From: Leclercia adecarboxylata
Lineage (GTDB): Bacteria; Pseudomonadota; Gammaproteobacteria; Enterobacterales; Enterobacteriaceae
DNA length: 46,308 nucleotides
Reading direction: 5' to 3'
Assembly (NCBI GenBank): GCA_002360945.1
Contig: DERO01000012.1
Location: 1 to 46,308 of the forward strand
Part shown: in pieces, positions 38,732 to 46,308 of the stretch
Numbering within the stretch: position 1 is the stretch's first letter
Layout of the letters: each line of letters opens with the position of its first letter
Made by a program: the position numbers and the translations under genes
Notes under the pieces: model-generated
What the model was told of the DNA's origin: nothing
What the model saw: the letters and a program-made list of their open reading frames with translations, nothing else
Databases searched by the model: none

Positions 38732-39520
38732 ATGTCTGAACAGAATTTATCCAGGATGGGTGCCGCGAAAATCATGCTTATCAGCGATGAAGAGGGTCGG
38801 CGGGTTATCGAGAAATACCCTGTCAGCGAGGTGGAGTTTGCGTTTTATCACTCCGCTGCGCCGCGACTGCGTCAGGCGGGTATTGTGTCTCCCGCGCTGC
38901 TATACGCCGAGGCCTCCCGACGAAAATTAAGGCTGGAGTATATTCCGCACCCGGTGGATCAGGCTGCGGTGGCAGGCGACGAGGTGCTGTCGATGCTGGC
39001 CCGCCTGCATGGTTATCCACCCGATCCGTCATGGATTTACCATCCTCACGGCTGGTCCTCCGCCGCGCTTGAGGCATCGCTCGCGCTGTTGGCCCTACCG
39101 GACCGCGCCGCACAGCAGATGCGCCGTTTTCAACAGCACAGCGAGGCGCTGTTTCGTCATCCGGGCTTAATTTCTGGCGACAGTAATGCGGGTAACTGGG
39201 GAAGAAGAGACACCGGCGAGTGGGTGCTTTTTGACTGGGAACGGTTTGGCACGGGAAGTCCGGCTATCGACCTCGCCCCCCTAATTCAGGGGATGGGCAC
39301 CCTTCAGGCATTCAATGCTCTGGCGGATCGTTATAGTCTTATTGCCTGTTATCCCGGGATTCGTGATTTAGCCAAAGAGATTGCCATTGCGAAAGCCTGG
39401 ATCGTGACGGAGGTGGTTTTACTGCTGCATACGCGGCAGAAAAGCGATTATCAAACCTATCTCAACTGGTACAGAGAACATCTTCCTGACTGGTTAGAGC
39501 GCGCCGTCAACATACTCTGA
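38732..39520 (+). CDS. Aminoglycoside phosphotransferase (APH)-fold kinase-like protein
   Basis: A 262-residue protein with the APH/choline-kinase fold. The N lobe is short. In the C lobe ISGDSNAGNWG (about 145-155) corresponds to the Brenner motif HGDxxxxN, with Ser in place of the His, and LFDWERFGTGSPAIDLAPLIQ corresponds to the DxD metal site. Such proteins phosphorylate small alcohols, sugars or antibiotics; some have other roles. The substituted histidine makes activity uncertain. AAGGAATCACGC precedes the ATG. It is 12 bp behind the LysR gene and 21 bp before the lipoprotein gene. Confidence 0.83.
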   Translation: MSEQNLSRMGAAKIMLISDEEGRRVIEKYPVSEVEFAFYHSAAPRLRQAGIVSPALLYAEASRRKLRLEYIPHPVDQAAVAGDEVLSMLARLHGYPPDPSWIYHPHGWSSAALEASLALLALPDRAAQQMRRFQQHSEALFRHPGLISGDSNAGNWGRRDTGEWVLFDWERFGTGSPAIDLAPLIQGMGTLQAFNALADRYSLIACYPGIRDLAKEIAIAKAWIVTEVVLLLHTRQKSDYQTYLNWYREHLPDWLERAVNIL

Positions 39521-39541
39521 ATACCTGCATGGAGAAGAGGA

Positions 39542-40126
39542 ATGCGTCACCTGTCTGTCCTGCTCTGTCTGTTATTACTCACCGGCTGCGTCGTCAGCTC
39601 GCCGCAGAAAGCGCAATTCAACGCGGAGTATCCCAACCGCCAGGATATTCGCAGTCACACGCTGTACCGCTTTATGACTAAACCGCTTAAGCCGGGCGGG
39701 GGAAAATACTACGGCGCAAACGATCTGGCCGAGACATTGTATGTCAGAGCCGACAACGCGGCGATGGTGGAGTTACGCTTCAACTATCCTGGCAGATCGC
39801 TGCAGGTGAAATCGCTGGATGCGCAAAACAGAACGCTGCGGGAAGAAACTTACGCATTGCTGGATGAGTCGGCGGCAAAACCGTCCAATGTCGAAAGCCG
39901 GTACTTCTTCCTGACCAAAGAGGGCGTACTGTTAACAAAATTCAAAAATTGCACCCCGGATATGAGCGTCGGCTGTCGCTGGCAGGAGCGGACGATGTTT
40001 ATTACCCGCAACGGCGATATGGCGGTGCAGTTAGCCAGCGGTACGGCGGGCATGGCGTTTCTGGTGATCCCGTTTTACGGCTCGGAGAAGTATCTGGAGA
40101 TTTTCCCGAAGGTTTCGGGTAAGTAG
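39542..40126 (+). CDS. Predicted lipoprotein, unrecognised
   Basis: A 194-residue precursor with a type II signal peptide. The lipobox LLTGC places the lipidated Cys at 16, followed by VVSSP, so it probably goes to the outer membrane. The mature part is strand-rich (YVRADNAAMVELRFNYPGRSLQVKSL), contains two further cysteines in KNCTPDMSVGCRW that may form a disulfide, and ends in KYLEIFPKVSGK. I do not recognise a family. GGAGAAGAGG precedes the ATG. It is the last gene of the group from 37772. A REP element follows. Confidence 0.8.
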   Translation: MRHLSVLLCLLLLTGCVVSSPQKAQFNAEYPNRQDIRSHTLYRFMTKPLKPGGGKYYGANDLAETLYVRADNAAMVELRFNYPGRSLQVKSLDAQNRTLREETYALLDESAAKPSNVESRYFFLTKEGVLLTKFKNCTPDMSVGCRWQERTMFITRNGDMAVQLASGTAGMAFLVIPFYGSEKYLEIFPKVSGK

Positions 40127-40141
40127 CGCTTGTGCGACAAC

Positions 40142-40173
40142 GCCGGGTGGCGGCTACGCCTTACCCGGCCTAC
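40142..40173. repeat. REP element, copy 3
   Basis: Identical to 25533-25564 in the same orientation. It lies 16 bp beyond the lipoprotein gene and may stabilise or end that transcript. Confidence 0.85.
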
Positions 40174-40256
40174 AAAACTCATGAATTTCTATTATTGAAT
40201 TTAATTAGCCAGCTATAAGACTGTAACTACATTCATAGTCTTCCAGGGTTGCGCAC

Positions 40257-40466
40257 ATGTTTCTCTCATGGTGGTTAATCGTTCCTGTCGTGATAGGGAT
40301 CGCCATACTCTTTATCATGGTTTCCCGTCTCTCCAATGAGGTTGATAAGCTTGAAACGGCGCTGGAAGAGAGCCGGGGAAAGCTGAAGTTTCTTGGTCAA
40401 AACACAGAGGTGTTCAGACAGGCGAATCCACGCATGGATGAAAACTTAACGCGGGTAAAAGGTTAA
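40257..40466 (+). CDS. Small single-helix membrane protein with coiled-coil tail
   Basis: A 69-residue protein. MFLSWWLIVPVVIGIAILFIMVS is a membrane segment with an outward or inward short end, followed by a charged helix (RLSNEVDKLETALEESRGKL) and a polar tail ending TRVKG. It resembles small inner-membrane proteins that associate with larger complexes, but I know no family. A weak ribosome site (CAGGGTTGCGCAC) lies before the ATG. It stands alone between the lipoprotein gene and the convergent type I secretion operon. Confidence 0.6.
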   Translation: MFLSWWLIVPVVIGIAILFIMVSRLSNEVDKLETALEESRGKLKFLGQNTEVFRQANPRMDENLTRVKG

Positions 40467-40490
40467 ACATCTTGCATCGGTGCGGCCTGT

Positions 40491-40526
40491 ACCCCCTCAT
40501 CCTAATCCTCTCCCTTACGGGAGAGG
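40491..40526. terminator. GC-rich hairpin repeat between convergent genes
   Basis: CCTCTCCC (40507-40514) and GGGAGAGG (40519-40526) form an 8-bp stem with the loop TTAC. The unit is the diverged copy of the element at 19669-19702. Its position between convergent transcripts suggests a bidirectional terminator. Confidence 0.65.
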
Positions 40527-40534
40527 GAGAAAAA

Positions 40535-41734
40535 CTACCTTTCTCTTAAGGCCTCTTTCGCGCGGTTAAACGGCTTGATCATATAATCCATCACCGATTT
40601 CTCGCCGGTTTTGATATCCACCGTGGCAATCATCCCCGGGACGATGGAGAAGTGCCGGCCCGCTTTGTTGACCAGGTAATCCTGGCTGGTGCGGATAAAT
40701 ACCCGGTAATAGAACACTTCCGGTTTGGCCTCATCCTGAATGGTATCCGGCGAGATGGTCTCCACCACGCCGTCCAGCCCGCCGTAGATGGCGTAATCGT
40801 AAGCGGTGATCTTCACCAGCGCCTTCTGGCCGGGGTGGATAAAGGCGATATCGCGTGGCGACAGGCGGGTTTCAATCAGCAGGTGATCGTCCACCGGCAC
40901 AATCTCCATCACCTCGCCGTTCGGCGGGATAACGCCGCCGATGGTGGTCACCTTGATGTTCTTCACAATGCCGCGCACCGGGGAGGTCATCGTCAGACGG
41001 GTGACCGAGTCCTCACGCCCTTTCAGCACCGCCGAGAGCATATCCACTTCGGCATTGGATTTGGACAGCGCCTCGCGCGCCTGAACGTAATATTGCGAGC
41101 GCAGGTCGGTGAGCTTCAGCTCCAGGTCGCTCTTCTGGCGCTGCAACCGCAGGGCTTCGACGTGGCTGGCGGCGCCGGTTTTCACCAGCCGCTGGGTGAT
41201 CCCCAGTTCGGTGTTGACCAGATCCAGCGCCTGACGCAGCTCGCGGCGCGAGTCTTCCAGCTGCTCGCGGCGGGAGTTGTAGAGCCGGGTTTCGGCGGCG
41301 GTCAGGTCGGTCCATTTCGCCAGCTCGGGCGGGAAGGAGAGGGGCAGGTCGTTCACCTCCGCATGCAGACGGGCGCTGGAGGCCAGCGACGCGCGGTAGC
41401 GGGCGGCGCTTTCCCCGACGTTGGATTCAGAGCGGGTAGGGTCGAGACGCGCCAGCACCTGACCGGCCTGCACCTGATCCCCCTCGTGGACCTTCAGCTC
41501 GGCGAGGATCCCGCCGTCGAGGGACTGTAAAACCTGCTCGCGGGAGCTGGGGATCACCTTCCCGGTGCCGGTGGAGACCTCATCGAGAATGCTGAACCAC
41601 GCCCATACGCCCGCGACGACAAACAGCAGCAGGCTGAAGATGACAATGCTTCTGGCCCCGGTATAGCCGCTCTCGGAGCCGAGGGCGTTATCCAGATCGT
41701 CCATCGCGGCGGCATCATGCTGATTGATTTTCAT
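40535..41734 (-). CDS. HlyD-family periplasmic adaptor of a type I secretion system
   Basis: A 399-residue membrane-fusion protein. A cytoplasmic N terminus precedes one membrane helix (about 31-50, IVIFSLLLFVVAGVWAWFSI). A lipoyl-like half (ILAELKVHEGDQVQAGQVLARLDPT), a long coiled-coil hairpin (about 100-260) and a beta-barrel part (PVRGIVKNIKVTTIGGVIPPNGEVMEIVP) follow. It links the ABC exporter to the TolC-like protein. I start at the ATG at 41734, which overlaps the exporter gene by 20 bases and has GGGAGTGG upstream. It corresponds in position to bapD or lapC of BapA/LapA systems. Last gene of the operon, ending at a hairpin repeat. Confidence 0.92.
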   Translation of the reverse strand: MKINQHDAAAMDDLDNALGSESGYTGARSIVIFSLLLFVVAGVWAWFSILDEVSTGTGKVIPSSREQVLQSLDGGILAELKVHEGDQVQAGQVLARLDPTRSESNVGESAARYRASLASSARLHAEVNDLPLSFPPELAKWTDLTAAETRLYNSRREQLEDSRRELRQALDLVNTELGITQRLVKTGAASHVEALRLQRQKSDLELKLTDLRSQYYVQAREALSKSNAEVDMLSAVLKGREDSVTRLTMTSPVRGIVKNIKVTTIGGVIPPNGEVMEIVPVDDHLLIETRLSPRDIAFIHPGQKALVKITAYDYAIYGGLDGVVETISPDTIQDEAKPEVFYYRVFIRTSQDYLVNKAGRHFSIVPGMIATVDIKTGEKSVMDYMIKPFNRAKEALRER

Positions 41735-43907
41735 TTTTCCACTCCCGGCCATTCGCCTGCTGTTGCTGCTGCATCCGACTGTTGCTCAACGCCTGGGCTT
41801 TCGGCGCATCCATCACCAGCATGCCCTCTTTCAGCACCACCACGCGCTCCACCAGCTCCAGCATCGGCACCCGGTGGGTGGCGACGATCAGGGTCCGGTT
41901 GCCGAGCCACTGGCTCAGGCGCTGAATAAATTCGCGTTCGGTGTGCTCATCCAGCGAGGCGGTCGGTTCGTCCAGCAGGACGACGTTGGGATCGCGCAGG
42001 AACATACGCGCCAGCAAAATCGACTGACGCTGGCCGCCAGAGAGCCCCACGCCGTTCTCCATGATCGGATGGTCCAGCCCCTTCGCCAGCTTCTGCACAA
42101 AGGTGGCTGCGCCGCACATCTCCAGCACGGCAAAAATCTCTTCGTCGGTGGCGCGCGGCATCCCGAGGGTAATGTTCTCGCGCAGGGTGCCGTAAAACAG
42201 CCGCGCGTTCTGGCTCATCAGGCCGACGTTGCGGCGCACGTCCGCCATGTCGAGATGGGGCAGGCTGAGGTTGTCGAGCCGCAGCTCGCCGCCCACCAGA
42301 TCCATGCTGCCCACCATCGCCTGCAGCAGGGTTGATTTGCCCGCACCGTTACGGCCGAGGATCGCCACGTGCTCGCCGGGTTTGATCTCCAGCCGGTTGA
42401 TGCGCAGGGCCGAGTTCTGCACGTCGCCCGCGTAGGCAAACTGCGCCTGCTCGAACAGGTAGTGACCGCGCAGCACGTCCTGGCGGATCGGCGTCTCTTC
42501 GCGCTGGTTCTCGGTCGGAAGCTGCATAATGTTGTCCAGCCCCTCTTTGGCCGCTTTCACCTGCTGCCAGCGGGCCAGCACGCCGCAGAGGGTCGCCATC
42601 GGGGCGATCATCCGCGAGGCCAGCATCGAGGCGGCCACCACCGCACCGGTGGTCATTTCGCCTTCGATCACCATCGGGGCACCCACCACGATCACCGCGG
42701 TGTAGACCAGGCTCTGAATGGTCATCCCCCAGCTGATCAGGCCCTGGGTCAGCTCGCGGGTCTTCAGGCCCGACTCGGCGGTGATCTGCACGTAGCTGTT
42801 CCACTGCTGCAGGAAGCGGTTCTCCGCCTGCATCAGCTTGATGTCCTCCAGCCCCTGCACGCTCTCCACCAGTACGGCGTTGCGCAGGGTCGACTCATGG
42901 GCCGCCTGTTTCGCCAGCGCCGCCAGTTTTTTCTGCAGCAGCAGGCCCGGCAATACCATCAGCACCGCCGCCACCGGGGCGATCCACGCCAGCGACGGGG
43001 CGATGATCGCCAGCACCCCAACAAAGAGGAAGAAGAAGGGCAGGTCGACAATGGTGGAGATGGTCGAGGAGGTGACCATCTCGCGGATCTGCTCCAGCTC
43101 GCGCAGCTGGGAGATAAAGCTGCCGGTGGAGCGGGGCACCGCGCTGTTGCGCAGGCGCAGGGCATGGCCGAACACCCGGTCCGAGACGCGCAGGTCAGCC
43201 CGTTTCCCCAGCAGGTCCATAATGTGGCTGCGGGCGAGACGCAGGATAAAGCCGAACAGGGTGGCGATCAGCACCCCGATGGTCAGCACGTACAGGGTAG
43301 GGTAGGACTGAGCCGGGATCACCCGGTCATAGACCTGCATCGAGAACAAAATCCCGGCCAGCGACAGCAGGTTGATAAACAGCGCCGCCAGCATCACGTA
43401 GGTATAGGGGCGCAGGTCGCGCATCACCAGCCGGTAGAGCCAGTCCGGGCGATATTTTGAAATATAGGCATCCACGCGGCTGTCTTTTAACGCCGCCAGC
43501 GGACGCAGGGCCACCACCTGCCTGATGGCCGGCAGCAGCCGGGCCAGCGAGATGCGGTTGGTCTGCGCCTTGCCGTCAAAGAAGCAGACGTCGACCATGT
43601 CCTCGCCGTCGAAATGCTCAATCACCCCGATCTTGCCGTCATCAAGCTCCACCACCACCGGCAGCCGCCAGCTATTGAGCGACTCCTGGCCGTTGTTCAG
43701 CAGCCGAAAGGAGAGCCCCGCCTCGCGGGCCAGCCCGGTCAGGGCCGGAGTTTTGCTTTTCCCCTGTAGCCAGGGGGCACCGGCCACCAGCGCGCCGGGG
43801 GAGCAGGCCACCCGGTAGCGGGTGGCGACATAGCCAAACGCCTGCGCCCAGTGCTCCAGCGCCTCCTGCGTCAGTGGCTCCTCGTGAAGGATATCGTCTC
43901 GCGTCAT
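41715..43907 (-). CDS. Type I secretion ABC exporter with degenerate C39 peptidase-like domain
   Basis: A 730-residue permease-ATPase. Residues 1-130 form a C39-peptidase-like domain without the catalytic Cys, as in exporters of repeat-in-toxin and BapA/LapA adhesins, where it holds the substrate instead of cutting it. Six membrane helices (about 165-440) follow. The ATPase domain has Walker A GRNGAGKST (518-526), signature LSGGQ (about 624) and Walker B VVLLDEPTAS (about 645), with a switch His in VATHR. The protein exports the giant adhesin encoded upstream. ATGA overlap with the TolC-like gene and overlap with the adaptor gene show translational coupling. It corresponds to bapC or lapB. 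Confidence 0.93.
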   Translation of the reverse strand: MTRDDILHEEPLTQEALEHWAQAFGYVATRYRVACSPGALVAGAPWLQGKSKTPALTGLAREAGLSFRLLNNGQESLNSWRLPVVVELDDGKIGVIEHFDGEDMVDVCFFDGKAQTNRISLARLLPAIRQVVALRPLAALKDSRVDAYISKYRPDWLYRLVMRDLRPYTYVMLAALFINLLSLAGILFSMQVYDRVIPAQSYPTLYVLTIGVLIATLFGFILRLARSHIMDLLGKRADLRVSDRVFGHALRLRNSAVPRSTGSFISQLRELEQIREMVTSSTISTIVDLPFFFLFVGVLAIIAPSLAWIAPVAAVLMVLPGLLLQKKLAALAKQAAHESTLRNAVLVESVQGLEDIKLMQAENRFLQQWNSYVQITAESGLKTRELTQGLISWGMTIQSLVYTAVIVVGAPMVIEGEMTTGAVVAASMLASRMIAPMATLCGVLARWQQVKAAKEGLDNIMQLPTENQREETPIRQDVLRGHYLFEQAQFAYAGDVQNSALRINRLEIKPGEHVAILGRNGAGKSTLLQAMVGSMDLVGGELRLDNLSLPHLDMADVRRNVGLMSQNARLFYGTLRENITLGMPRATDEEIFAVLEMCGAATFVQKLAKGLDHPIMENGVGLSGGQRQSILLARMFLRDPNVVLLDEPTASLDEHTEREFIQRLSQWLGNRTLIVATHRVPMLELVERVVVLKEGMLVMDAPKAQALSNSRMQQQQQANGREWKNENQSA

Positions 43908-45304
43908 GGCTGGATCTCCACTGACTGAATGGTGTGGTTTTCGAGGTCGAAGGCGTTGCGCATCCGCCCGGTGTTATACAGGCAGTTGATCTGCAGCTGG
44001 TGCAGCTGTCCGGCGGTTTGCCACTGGGTAAAGCGGGCCTGGTAGACCTCCTGCTCGGCGTTCAGCACGTCCAGCAGCGGGCGGGAGCCGAGATCCAGAT
44101 ACTGCTGCTGATAGAGTTCGCGGGTGCGCTGGCTGAGGGTCTCCTGGCGGGACTGGATCTGCAGGGTGCTCATCAGGCTCATCACCTGGCTGCGCGACTC
44201 CTGCAGCTTCTGCCGCACGTCCAGCCGGGTGCGCTGTACGTTGGACTGCGCCGCCTCCACCGCGTGGCTGGCGGCGTTGCGCCGGGCGCTCAGGCCGCCG
44301 CCCTGGTAGATGGGCATCTCGACGTTGACAGACACGTTGTACTGGGTCTTATCCAGGGTCTCGTGACCGGGATAGCGATTGTTAATATAGTGGCGAACCT
44401 CTGGCTCCAGCGAGATGGTCGGGGTCATCTGGGCGTTGGCGTAGTCCAGATTGGCCTGGGCCACGTTAGCCTGCGCCCAGGAGGAGAGCACCGCGGGCAC
44501 CAGCCGGTCATCCGGGTCTTTGATGTCACAGCTTTGGGCCAGTTTAGCCGGGAAGCTGTTGCTGACCTCGTTGAGGTTGCTCCAGCCGAGATTGCTCATC
44601 AGCGTGGCGCGGGCGCTGTCGAGGTTGGCCTGATACTGCATCAGCTGCGAACGCGCCCCTTCGATACGGGCGTCAGTCTGTACCACGTCGGAGAGCGAGG
44701 TGGCGCCTTCGTCGTTACGCTGGCGGGTCAGCGTGCCGATGCTGCCCAGCGCCTCAAGCTGCTCTTTGGCGGTATCCACCATCTGCTGCCACATCTGCAC
44801 CTGCACCAGCGCGGTAGCGGTATCCCGGGCGATGGTATCAATGCTCAGCAGGACGTTGGCCTGCTGCTGCACCACGCCCGCGTCTTCGGCCCGCACCTGG
44901 CTGGCGACCTTGCCGAAGTCATAGAGCATCTGGGAGAGGGAGAGCACCACCGAGGGGGTAAAGCCGGTGTCGCTGGAGTTGTTGCTGTAGCCGTTGTTGA
45001 TCCCGGCGCTGATCTGCGGGTAGTACTTTGATTTAGCGACATCCACCTGCTGGATCTGTTCGTAAAGTTTGCCCACCGCTTCCTGAATGGTGGGATGCCA
45101 GTTCACGGCGCGCGTCACCGCATCGCCTAGGGTTAAGGTGCCGGGTGCGGCCTGGCTTGTCGGCAGGGCGACCCGTCCATTGAGGGAGGGCAGCTCCTGA
45201 TTTTCACTTAATTGCCCAAAATTAATGACCGCAGGCGAATCGGCCGCCAGGACCTGCCCGGAAAACAGGCAGCACCCAAGCCACCAGCAAGGTACTTTGT
45301 TCAT
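43904..45304 (-). CDS. TolC-like outer-membrane channel of the type I secretion system
   Basis: A 466-residue protein. The signal peptide is MNKVPCWWLGCCLFSGQVLA. TLGDAVTRAVNWHPTIQEA is the typical start of the first TolC repeat. The two repeats with long helices contain TALVQVQMWQQMVDTAKEQLEALG and VRQKLQESRSQVMSLMSTLQIQSRQETLSQ. The barrel strands include PQISAGINNGYSNNSSDTGF. It forms the trimeric outer-membrane tunnel for the adhesin. AGGGATAAT precedes the ATG. A hairpin at 45346 separates it from the adhesin gene, so expression relative to the adhesin may be reduced. It corresponds to bapB or lapE. Confidence 0.92.
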   Translation of the reverse strand: MNKVPCWWLGCCLFSGQVLAADSPAVINFGQLSENQELPSLNGRVALPTSQAAPGTLTLGDAVTRAVNWHPTIQEAVGKLYEQIQQVDVAKSKYYPQISAGINNGYSNNSSDTGFTPSVVLSLSQMLYDFGKVASQVRAEDAGVVQQQANVLLSIDTIARDTATALVQVQMWQQMVDTAKEQLEALGSIGTLTRQRNDEGATSLSDVVQTDARIEGARSQLMQYQANLDSARATLMSNLGWSNLNEVSNSFPAKLAQSCDIKDPDDRLVPAVLSSWAQANVAQANLDYANAQMTPTISLEPEVRHYINNRYPGHETLDKTQYNVSVNVEMPIYQGGGLSARRNAASHAVEAAQSNVQRTRLDVRQKLQESRSQVMSLMSTLQIQSRQETLSQRTRELYQQQYLDLGSRPLLDVLNAEQEVYQARFTQWQTAGQLHQLQINCLYNTGRMRNAFDLENHTIQSVEIQP

Positions 45305-45345
45305 GGCATTATCCCTAAAAAACTGAACAACTTTATAATGTTAAG

Positions 45346-45366
45346 CCCGGGCGACGTGCGCCCGGG
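45346..45366 (-). terminator. Hairpin between the adhesin and the secretion genes
   Basis: CCCGGGCG and CGCCCGGG form a perfect 8-bp stem with a 5-base loop, 15 bp after the adhesin stop. On the minus strand CTTAACATTATAAAG follows. It probably attenuates transcription, giving less exporter than adhesin. Confidence 0.7.
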
Positions 45367-45380
45367 TCTTGTTATTAGCG

Positions 45381-46308
45381 CTATTGGGCGATGATGTGTT
45401 GTTGGTTAACCAGTTCCTCGTAGGTTGTCTGAACGTTATCCAATGTAACCAGTGTAGTATTGGTGTAAATATTTGCCGCTCCGTCCCGGTCGACGGAGAT
45501 CACGGTATTGCCATTGCTGTTGGTGACGTGCAGGTAGTTGCCCAGCGTGGCGTTGTCCCCGTTCCAGCCCACCAGCAGATCGCTGATATCGATCTTGTCT
45601 CCCTGCGCCAGTGAGAAGTTGGTCCAGTGGTCGTTGCTGCCGTTGCCCGCCGTGCCGTTACCCGCCGTATTGTTCAGCACTTCGTAGATCAGCGTGTCGC
45701 CATAGGCGCTACCGGTGAAGGTATCGCTATGCTCGGAGCTGACGAACTTCGGTGCCATGTTGATGGTCAGGGTGGCGGTGTCGGTGGTGCCGTTGTCGCC
45801 GGTCAGTTTGTAGGTAAAGGTCTCCTTCGTGGTCATGGACGCCAGCGAGACGCCGCTGTTCAGGGTGTAGCTGTAGTGGCCATCCACCCCGATGGTCAGC
45901 ACGCCGTAATGCCCCTGAATGTTGGCGGTGGCATTGGCGGTGGTGTACGGATCCAGAGTGGTGACGGTGCCGGTATAGCTGGTGATGCTCAGACGGCTGT
46001 CCACCGAATGAAGCTGATCCAGCACGCCGCCCGAATCCGTGCCGTCAAAGATATTGCCGGTGACGGTATGGCCTGCGGTGGTGAGTTCATTGTTAAGGAA
46101 CACCGTGGTACCGGTGACGTACGGCGTGATGGAGATCGCCCCTACACCCAGCGGACCCATCGCGCCGGTAAAGCTCAGGGTGTAGGTGCCGGCGTCCAGA
46201 TCCAGACCCGTGACGTTGATGGTGGCCACCCCGCCCAACAGCAGCCCGCCATTGAAGGAGCCCGTTCTGGTGACGCCTGGCCCGGTTATGGTCCAGTTCA
46301 CGTTCAGG
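45381..46308 (-). CDS. C-terminal end of a giant type I secreted adhesin (BapA-like), partial
   Basis: The frame stays open to the window edge, so only the last 309 codons or so are seen. The sequence contains Ig-like strand-rich repeats (LTTAGHTVTGNIFDGTDSGG, GHYSYTLNSGVSL, FTYKLTGDNGTTDTATLTINM), which are VCBS/BapA-type modules. The end has a type I secretion signal: a FTGSAYGDTLIYEVL segment, LAQGDKIDISDLLVGWNGD, and VDRDG with an amphipathic VTLDNVQTTYEELVNQQHIIAQ tail. That fits the VCA0849-like C-terminal target domain. Its own exporter is encoded behind it. Function: biofilm or cell adhesion. The apparent start at 46301 is only a GTG in the middle of the frame. Confidence 0.9.
   Translation of the reverse strand, partial: LNVNWTITGPGVTRTGSFNGGLLLGGVATINVTGLDLDAGTYTLSFTGAMGPLGVGAISITPYVTGTTVFLNNELTTAGHTVTGNIFDGTDSGGVLDQLHSVDSRLSITSYTGTVTTLDPYTTANATANIQGHYGVLTIGVDGHYSYTLNSGVSLASMTTKETFTYKLTGDNGTTDTATLTINMAPKFVSSEHSDTFTGSAYGDTLIYEVLNNTAGNGTAGNGSNDHWTNFSLAQGDKIDISDLLVGWNGDNATLGNYLHVTNSNGNTVISVDRDGAANIYTNTTLVTLDNVQTTYEELVNQQHIIAQ

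Noticed and set aside
38655..38930. 91-residue plus-strand frame spanning the LysR/APH junction
   Set aside because: It is out of frame with both genes, which are well supported and only 12 bp apart.
42369..43460. 363-residue plus-strand frame opposite the ABC exporter
   Set aside because: The minus strand encodes intact Walker and signature motifs; the opposite product is Gln/His-rich and featureless.

Overview
The window is chromosomal DNA of an enterobacterium, most like Enterobacter, Lelliottia, Leclercia or a near relative. The basis is gene content and context: close relatives of E. coli YdeI and YdeJ, a katN-yciEFG cluster, Enterobacteriaceae-type REP/BIME hairpins, a BapA-like type I secreted adhesin and HigBA. 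I saw no rRNA or tRNA gene, no CRISPR array and no insertion sequence. Species assignment is inference.

Layout: 50-1631 is a divergent SDR-like/LysR pair. 1746-2306 is an Ail/OmpX-type outer-membrane protein. 2498-16387 (minus strand) is a contact-dependent growth inhibition island, read right to left: cdiB, cdiC (HlyC-like acyltransferase), a 2830-residue cdiA ending in a colicin E3-like rRNase domain, its immunity gene, and then a string of small AT-rich genes and gene fragments without toxins, which look like orphan immunity modules (YezG-like, Imm63-like, a membrane protein, others, a frameshifted copy and a C-terminal remnant). 16608-19634 has ydeI and a divergent four-gene set (membrane protein, DUF421, ydeJ, SDR). 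19715-24402 (minus) is an aerobic-stress block: yciG-yciF-yciE-katN followed by a cyanide-insensitive-type cytochrome bd oxidase. 24988-30959 carries a DUF6622-like membrane protein, higBA, and a group of small metabolic and housekeeping genes (PhzF, VOC, NUDIX, SnoaL-like, LysR, RluA-type pseudouridine synthase). 31205-32770 is a chemoreceptor behind a flagellar sigma-28-like promoter. 32962-36698 is a second surface island: a YadA-anchored trimeric autotransporter, repeated upstream boxes, a ribbon-helix-helix protein and two more small DNA-binding proteins in AT-rich DNA. 36744-40466 contains paired DUF606 transporters with a divergent LysR, an APH-like kinase, a lipoprotein and a small membrane protein. 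40535-46308 is a type I secretion operon (adaptor, ABC exporter, TolC-like protein) behind the C-terminus of a giant adhesin that runs off the window.

How it fits together: three unrelated surface or competition systems (CDI two-partner secretion, trimeric autotransporter, BapA-like type I adhesin) share one 46-kb stretch. Sequences resembling the RcsAB box lie upstream of the Ail-like gene, cdiB and ydeI, so the envelope-stress Rcs phosphorelay may control several of these genes together. That is my reading of the sequence and is not demonstrated. The best candidates for something undescribed are the immunity-gene array with its duplicated leader, the paired promoter element shared by cdiB and the Ail-like gene, and the boxes next to the ribbon-helix-helix gene and the trimeric adhesin.
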